In this document: positions 58,501 to 64,000 of the stretch, one piece after another | How positions within the stretch are numbered: position 1 is the first letter of the stretch | Layout of the letters: every line of letters starts with the position of its first letter | DNA from: Gracilaria gracilis | Lineage: Eukaryota > Rhodophyta > Florideophyceae > Gracilariales > Gracilariaceae | Assembly (NCBI GenBank): GCA_030374805.1 | Contig: JARGSG010000084.1 | Coordinates: 297,436 to 361,435, forward strand | Reading direction: 5' to 3' | Length of the DNA stretch: 64,000 nucleotides | Notes under the pieces: generated by a model | Database searches by the model: none | Told to the model about the DNA's origin: nothing | Seen by the model: only the letters and a program-made list of their open reading frames with translations | Program-made: the position numbers and the translations under genes

Positions 58501-58680
58501 ATGGAGGTGGAGGGTAGACCTGTGACGCTTGATGCGTGGGGGGAAGGGAGGGAGGCCTCCGCCTGGGGAGAGGAAACGCTTGTTTGGGTTGAGGAGATTG
58601 GGGCATCTTCTCTGGTGCCTTTGGATGGCGTGGATGGTGCGGGCGAAGAAGGAGCAGCCTTCAAAGCAGTAGTTGGGCAT
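55522..58680 (-). pseudogene. Transposase of element B, full length, nonsense-broken
   Basis: From ATG 58,680 (MPNYCFEGCSFFART, a C2H2-like finger with HQRRCPN) one minus-strand frame reads to the stop at 55,522, about 1,050 codons. It is interrupted by TGA 58,060, TAG 57,133, TAA near 56,966 and TAG near 56,679, without a frameshift. Blocks: KADELISLLHDPAFSKSAFH; TGIDSFIGLVQIYFDKSS; PLHITLLNFS; HGYLPTSF; YCADIPEAKDILAIFHG; PCHRCTVS; IFTFEPLHNFHLGVSKLIK; IVFPFIGAFFDRCCYEVDS; KYHLLDHIFEDIRCFEGLHF. This order (zinc finger, DK-S, TLLNF, GYLP, ADIPE, C-x2-C, LHNFHLG) is that of Plavaka-type transposases, distant kin of CACTA Tnp2. The coding strand is very pyrimidine-rich. It is the best-preserved version of the family here. 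Element A has Tyr (TAC) where the 57,133 stop is, so that stop is a mutation. Confidence 0.7.
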
Positions 58681-59226
58681 GGCGGTGAGGGTTGGGGGGG
58701 GTGTAGGAGAGAATTGGGGGTACGTAGCGGGGAGCGTATTATGGCGCACGGACGGTGGGACAGAGTGATGGGGATGGTTGCACGTGATTTGAAGGCGTTT
58801 CATATATTTGGTATACGAATGCCTGATGTGAAAGGTGTTGACTAGTGAACCGATCTCCACAAACTGAAAAGGTATTCGATCTATTTATATACTCCTATTC
58901 CTATATGATAAACAGCTATTTAAGTTTCTATCTAAGTGTCTATCTCGCTATTCGCCCCCGTATACATGAACGTAGGTGACACTAACCCACTTACATTGTG
59001 CTGCGAAACTACCATAAACGAAAGAAGTATGCTAGTTTCCCTTCCATCAAAACTAGCAAAGATGGAAACAATTTGGAATAATTCTTTCGAAAAAAACTAG
59101 CACAAGTGGAAAGGTGGAAATATTTTCGGAAATTAGCACTTCCAAATTTGGATAAATTCACCGGTTTTTCGTTCGTTTTAATTCGGTCATTTTTGACCGC
59201 CAAACTAGCATTCCGATAACACCGAC
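58681..59226 (-). other. 5' end and terminal repeat of transposon B
   Basis: Contains several copies of a CTAGTTT/AAACTAG motif and ends in the terminal inverted repeat. The minus-strand promoter of the transposase should lie here. Confidence 0.6.
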
Positions 59227-60194
59227 GCGGGCTCTGGCGACTTCTTTTTGTGGGCTCCGGCAAGAGCGACAAGCTTAAGCTCGGCGTTTTGTTATCGTAT
59301 TCTCGCTACGTAAAGCGTTTTTCAGGAGAATTATAGCCAACACTTTGCTACCCTAAGACTAGGTTGAGAGCCTGATATGGGTTAAGTGATCCGCACCCAA
59401 ACATCGGAAACCGGACACGAAGGCGTTGAGGTCTTCATTGCGCTGTCGCTTGTACTGCGTCATGTCGGTAAAAGACGAGATTAAGCCAGTAACGATTGAA
59501 AAAAGCGGGTCCGAATGGTAATTTTAATTGTAAAGGGATAATGGAAATTGCTAAGATTTATCATTGAGAAAGCATTGATTTTCATCTGCAAAACGATGTG
59601 GCTCATTATGAAGATGTAAAATATCAACCTGGATATTAATAAAACTCAAATACGTCTTGGTCTAGCTGTGACTGAGAACGAAGAAACAAAGAAACGTACC
59701 ATACATCCCTCCTCTGCCCGTAGTTTCAATGTTTAAGTGATTCAACTACTTCCTTACATGTATGACATATTGCAAGTTAAATCCAGATGGTTATAGGTAG
59801 AAAACGAGTTTCTTTTACATCATGAGATTGTCCTCATTGGTTAGGCGACCATGTTCTCCTTATGAGTCCTCGCGTGCTGACGAGACTGGCAATAAATTTA
59901 CTCCGTACTTGAACCATATTGACATTATGAAAGCAGAAGCTGAGAGGATGACACCAAAGTAAACGTGCGTCGTTCACGAGAACCGTGAATGGAATGCTCC
60001 AATATCGGTATTGCTGCAAAGAAGTTGCCAATCGCAAATGAAATGTTGATGGTTACACGTGGTAAACGTGTTTATTGTGAATCGTCCGGGTGTTATCATA
60101 GGTTGCACGGCCAATTTTTCTTAGAGAGACTTCGTAATCCGCCGTTACTTGCCAGAGATTTGCTTCCTACTTCAATCATACTAATTTTGAGGTG
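59227..60194. other. Gene-less stretch with a possible gag scrap
   Basis: At about 59,395-59,490 the minus strand reads FTDMTQYKRQRNEDLNAFV, which looks like the capsid region of a retrotransposon gag. Nothing else is recognised. Confidence 0.35.
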
Positions 60195-60700
60195 AGGGAA
60201 AGTAAAAGGGTGGTCTGAATTAAGCGTTTTTCCCGTACTGCATTAAATTACTGCCGCGATAACTTTTCATCGGTTGGATAAAACTAACTGGTCTCACGAA
60301 GGTCTAAACCCAGGTCACGTTCCCTGTTGGCGGGTGAACAACCCGACACTTTGCACATTCTGCTATGCAACGATAGGAAGGGCCGACATCGAAATAAAAA
60401 AAAGTAATCTCGCTGTGAACGTTTGGTCGCTCCAAGCCAGTTATCCCTGTGGTAACTTTCTGGCCCCTCTCGCTTCAAATCGCGAATCGTGAAAAGATCA
60501 GCAGGCCACTCTTTCGCGTTTTTGACTTGCACTGGAAATTGAAATCAAACCAGCTTTTACCCTTTTGCGCTACGTGAGATTTCTGTTCTCGCTGAGCTGA
60601 TTTTTGGACACCTTCGTTGTGCTGTAGAAGATGTACCGCACCAGCCCAAGTCACCTCCTAAATATGTCCTAGGCTGTGATCACCTACTCAGTATGCGAGG
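60195..60700 (-). pseudogene. Fragment of 28S rRNA (3' third), diverged
   Basis: Read on the minus strand, the order of conserved large-subunit rRNA segments is clear: AAGGTGTCC, AGCTCAGCGAGAACAGAAA, GCAAAAGGGTAAAAGCTGG, then GCCAGAAAGTTACCACAGGG followed by ATAACTGGCTT (peptidyl-transferase region), GATGTCGGCCCTTCCTATCG, GGTTGTTCACCCGCCAACAG, GGGAACGTGACCTGGGTTTA, then GACCTTCGTGAGACC. These correspond to domains V-VI of 28S. It has many substitutions at otherwise invariant positions, and the flanks are not rRNA, so it is a displaced, degenerate piece and not a working rDNA unit. Confidence 0.85.
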
Positions 60701-60879
60701 ATTCTGACAAGGAGTTGCTCAAGAAAAGGATGACCAAAAGTAACAATCTACTCACAGCAGCCTAGTAAGGAAAGCAAGATTGGAAGTAATGTTATTTTAC
60801 AGACGGTCGAAGCCTCCCAAATATGCTACACCTCCCAACTTGCTCCACAAGATTAGAATGGAATCAAGCTCAACAGGGT

Positions 60880-60976
60880 CTTGTTTCTCCCCCTCTTTTG
60901 CCGGGATCGTTCCCCTGGCTGATCTTTCTCAAGATCGAAAACAGATTTTTCTGCTCGGCCTCCCTGATAGTGTGAC
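60880..60976 (+). pseudogene. Retrotransposon gag fragment cut by a MITE
   Basis: The plus strand reads PLADLSQDRKQIFLLGLPDS, which resembles the capsid C-terminal block of copia or gypsy gag (DR-x-x-FLLGLPDS). The MITE starts right after. It may pair with the scrap near 59,400, but that one is on the other strand. Confidence 0.4.
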
Positions 60977-61346
60977 GTCTGTGTTCTCGGAAATGGAATT
61001 TCACATTCAAAATTGCTAGTTTTGGTGACCGATTATCTGGTGAGTTTTTCCAATTTTTTCTTTCGATATTTGGGTTGCATATGAGGAAATACGTATTTGG
61101 TGTGCTAGTTTGTCATTCAAAATTTGCAGTTCTGGAAATTCGCCAGTTTTAGAGTTTCAAATATGCTAGTTTCGGAACTGGGGAATTTCCAGAACTGCAA
61201 ATTTTGAATGTCAAACTAGCACACTAAATACGTATTTTCTCATATCCAACCCAAATATCGGGAAAAAAATTGGAAAAAGTCACCAGATAATCGGTCACCA
61301 AAAATTGCTTTTTTGAATCTGAAATTCCATTTCCGAGAACACGGAC
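60977..61346. mobile_element. Foldback MITE with ends like transposons A and B
   Basis: 370 bp. The left half (GTCTGTGTTCTCGGAAATGG, then AATTTCA, GCTAGTTTTGGTGACCGATT, then ATCTGG) is the near-perfect reverse complement of the right half, so the whole element can fold back. The terminal GTC-N-GTGTTCTCGGAA and the internal GCTAGTTT motifs are shared with the ends of elements A and B, so it is probably mobilised by that transposase. It has no coding capacity. Confidence 0.85.
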
Positions 61347-62566
61347 GCACACATGCGCCGGTGGAACATGCGCCAAAATTGGTGTGCGGATGGGTTAACC
61401 ACCCATCTGCGCAAAGACCATAATGTTATGTAGACCAATTCAAATTGTGATGGCTGCTCCTAACGGGAATGTGGGTGGGAGGGGGCTATGAGCTATAGTT
61501 ATCATTGTTTCTCAGTACCCAAAGGTTGTAATATTCATTTCTGCCTTCCTCATTCAATTCCATTTCTGGTCCTTCGACACTGCCTAGCGAAAGCGAAGAA
61601 CAGCAAATACAAGTGAATAAGGAAGGCAGAAATCAATCTACTTATTTCAAGTTATGTAATAATTTCCATTCGTTTCTTTTACTTGGGGAAGAAATTTGTA
61701 CTAACCTTCACCACTGCCCATTTCCCTACTCTCGTGTACCGCATTGTGTTTCCCAGGTCTACTCCCGCCAAATGATACAAGTGTCCAGAAAGCTATCATA
61801 TTACACTTATATGGTTATACAGCTCAATAGCTGCCTGTTGCTTCTCTCTGCGTTTGTGTCACAGCACTTGGGCCCCACATCATATGCAGGTCGCAATCCA
61901 CCATTTTCGAACATTTGGCCATATCCGTCATTTATACACATTTGTTTGCATACAAATGCCCGTCCATACAAAACACCGGTCGAAACATGCAAAACACCAG
62001 ACCTGTACACCACAAAATCTCCATGTGCTCAGAAGTTGGGCGACAATCTACAGATGACTATAACTCGACTGTTCACAAACACCCGACCGCATCTCTGCTC
62101 TGCCAATTTGCCCCATTTGTTTCTACTCTTTCTCGTTTATTATAAGAACCACTGCGTTGCGCCCTCAAGACTAGAAATCTGAGCGCCCGAAATGGTGCTG
62201 CCGATTGCTACACTCTCGATCTCGAACATCCCGAGGCCTTGACCATCCCATTTTCCTTCGCATCTTACGCCACTCTTTCTACAAATACTACACGTTCAAC
62301 TATACACCTATTCCCCCTCTTTCGATTTGCGTGTACCCTAATCTTGCGTAATCACCTTTGTGACCTGTACGCTCTTTTGCCGTTATCGAGGCGTTGCAAA
62401 AGGAGGACCGAAATGTCCTTGATGTGGCCCCACTGTTCCTAACACCACAAAATTTTTTGGTAATCATCTGCATTTTTCCCGGTTTACAAGAACCGCACAG
62501 TACGTGCTTGATGTCAGCGCTTTCCGCACAGTTATACCATCGAGGGACAAAGGTTCGTTCGAATAA
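61347..62566. other. Gene-less stretch right of the MITE
   Basis: Several short frames exist; the longest (61,613-62,182, plus) starts with GTG and shows no recognisable motif. I see no gene I can support. Confidence 0.5.
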
Positions 62567-62803
62567 ATCTTTTTCGCGCACATTGACCTATTCGTAGGAC
62601 CTTGTGTCGGACGAGATACTTCCATTGACAACCTGATCCGAGTCTGGAACGAAATTGGTTTGCCTTCTAACTATCAAGCGGGGCAGCAGGTTTTTGTCGT
62701 CAATTCGTCTCGAGACGTTTCTCGGGGTAGACTTGTCGTTGTTTTCGGAGGATACCGTCTTCTAACGAGCGTCCAGTTGATAAATGTGCCTGTTCTACCC
62801 TAG
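62567..62803 (+). pseudogene. Unrecognised coding-like fragment
   Basis: A 78-codon stop-to-stop frame without ATG reads like protein: DLFVGPCVGRDTSIDNLIRV, WNEIGLP, QQVFVVNSSRDVSRGRLVVV, FGGYRLL, LINVPVLP. The alternation of Val/Leu strands suggests a folded beta-rich domain. No family comes to mind. Probably a gene or transposon scrap. Confidence 0.25.
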
Positions 62804-63239
62804 CGAGAGATGAATATCTAAGGCTTGTGCCAGTTCACGCAACCGATAAGCATCTGAACTCATGAAGCGCTTATTTCCAATCATGCAGGAGCCACAGAAT
62901 GTAGGCCCACAAATCTGCACACTCGTGCAACAGGTGAAGTCGTTTGGCAATCTGAAGGAGTACTGGCGTTGATGCGAAGTGAAAAAACTGAAAATTGCTG
63001 GTCTTTCCCCCAAAACTACAATCTGCCATGACACAACGAGAACTTCAGAACGCTAAGAACAAAGTTTCTGGTGCAGCCTAGGTCACGAACAATTAAGACA
63101 TTGACTTCATTGACTCCAACCGTCATAAGGAGAGTACGAGTTCATGATACATGTCCGGAGCAGGTACGATGTTGGGTTCTGGGAGGTTGAATTATTTGAG
63201 CCAATTGGAAAACGAAGGGAAAGCTAAGTTTAGGGGTTA
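62804..63239. other. Gene-less stretch, nothing seen
   Basis: No recognisable gene or repeat. Confidence 0.5.
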
Positions 63240-63890
63240 TCGCGTCTATAGTAATTATATATTAGCGGTTTAATGCATTAAGCAAACGCGCTGGTTTTGG
63301 GGTGCACAGTGGTTTTATAGGTTTATAATATATTTATAACGCGCGGGATTTACGGTTTTGGCATCGTAAAGGGTTTTACGGATTTAGGGATTAGCGGTTT
63401 CAAAGGATTAGCAGATTAGCAAAACTAGTGGTTTCAAAGGTTTTGCGGTTTCAAAGGTTTAGCAGATTAGCCAATTAGCAATTTGAAAGGTTTAGCAGGT
63501 TACCAGATTAGCACACTAAAAATTTTTAGCTGTTTCATTAATTTGAAGGATTAGCACAATATATGGTTTAATGGTTTAGCAATTAGTGGGGTTTAGCGAA
63601 TCTAGCAATATTTTGATATTTAGGGATTGTGGAGTTTAGCGTCTTAGCAGTATACCAGGATTATGGAGTTGTGCATGTTACTGGATAAGAAAATTTATTG
63701 TAGTTCAGGTTTAGTCAGTCGTCAAGTTTTGCCGTTTTTAGCAGAATGGTAGAATTACGAATTTGCGGATTAGCGAATATGCCGTTGTTCAAGTGTTAGC
63801 TGTTCAAATGAGTTGCTGGTTTAAGTGGTTCGGTGATATGGCAGTATTCGTGTATTAATGGATTAGCCGCTTTGGATGGGGTTTAGCTGT
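63240..63890. repeat. AT-rich degenerate short repeat
   Basis: About 650 bases built of variants of GGTTTAGCAGATTAGC and GGTTTCAAAGG with irregular spacing. The units are too diverged for a clean period. It is not an exact telomere-type array. Confidence 0.65.
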
Positions 63891-63919
63891 TGGGACAGCG
63901 CAGGGCGTATCTCTTGACA

Positions 63920-63995
63920 TGTTGTCAAAACGTAATGCGCATGCGTGGCACGTGTACACGCCACACGTTGCGTGCGGTTGCGCACATGCGCGCGA
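63920..63995. repeat. Alternating purine-pyrimidine, partly palindromic run
   Basis: Dense TGCGCATGCG and CACGTGTACACG steps, with the near-palindrome GTGGCACGTGTACACGCCAC. A Z-DNA-prone sequence of the same style occurs near 27,805-27,870. Confidence 0.5.
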
Positions 63996-64000
63996 AGGGT

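Larger units (their letters stand above)
52611..59226 (-). mobile_element. Plavaka/CACTA-like DNA transposon B
   Basis: The right end at 59,226 (reverse complement GTCGGTGTTATCGGAATG, then CTAGTTTGG) and about 400 bases inside it match the left end of element A. It has a minus-strand transposase and a plus-strand accessory gene. The left limit is only the start of the accessory gene, because no terminal repeat was found there. The methyltransferase-SET gene could lie inside it if the true end is further left or lost. Confidence 0.6.

Noticed and set aside
61613-62182. A 189-codon plus-strand frame.
   Set aside because: It begins with GTG, has no motif and lies in DNA without other signs of coding.
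1-64000. tRNA genes.
   Set aside because: I looked for paired A- and B-box-like sequences with a foldable cloverleaf and found none I could support by eye; a covariance-model scan would settle it.

Overview
The window reads as nuclear DNA of a eukaryote. The likely host genes at 5.0-11.5 kb are uninterrupted single reading frames: a Pho80-type cyclin, an F-box protein and a prenylcysteine-oxidase-like flavoprotein. A decayed piece of large-subunit rRNA lies near 60.4 kb. Compact intronless genes set between very large decayed chromovirus and DNA-transposon blocks would fit a multicellular red alga such as Chondrus. That assignment is an inference from gene style, not from a diagnostic marker.

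Layout. 1-5.0 kb holds the start of a minus-strand open frame that runs off the left edge, a small hairpin repeat, a Cys/His-rich fragment and otherwise nothing recognised. 5.0-11.5 kb is the gene-bearing part, all on the plus strand. 11.5-20.6 kb is decayed: an ~850-bp dispersed repeat, a nonsense- and frameshift-ridden copy of the ribosome-biogenesis methyltransferase SPB1/FTSJ3, and a PIF/Harbinger-like transposase remnant. 20.6-39.5 kb is best read as one Ty3/Gypsy chromovirus (5' LTR, gag, pol with chromodomain, antisense reading frames, 3' LTR) that was split by a 7.5-kb DNA transposon at 30,949-38,442. 39.5-40.9 kb has a psq/CENP-B-like transposase N-terminus and the second copy of the 850-bp repeat.

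40.9-49.7 kb is a second chromovirus on the minus strand. It also has a region antisense to pol and downstream of it, here with a Ulp1/C48 peptidase-like Asp-Cys-Gly motif. 49.65-52.06 kb is a broken gene that joins a beta-class N6/N4 DNA methyltransferase (DPPY before DLFGG) to a SET domain. 52.6-59.2 kb is a second, diverged DNA transposon of the same kind as the nested one: a minus-strand Plavaka/CACTA-like transposase facing, tail to tail, a plus-strand accessory gene of about 900 codons. 60.2-61.35 kb has the 28S fragment and a foldback MITE whose ends resemble those of the two large transposons. The right end is AT-rich degenerate repeat.

Only three genes look intact. Every mobile-element gene carries stops, and several also carry frameshifts or lost catalytic residues. 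Two large genes of the 52.6-58.7 kb element and most of the methyltransferase-SET gene hold one reading frame over kilobases and are broken almost only by nonsense codons. The most notable content is the DNA-methyltransferase/SET fusion, a candidate eukaryotic DNA-to-histone methylation coupling protein, and the antisense protease-like frames in the two chromoviruses.
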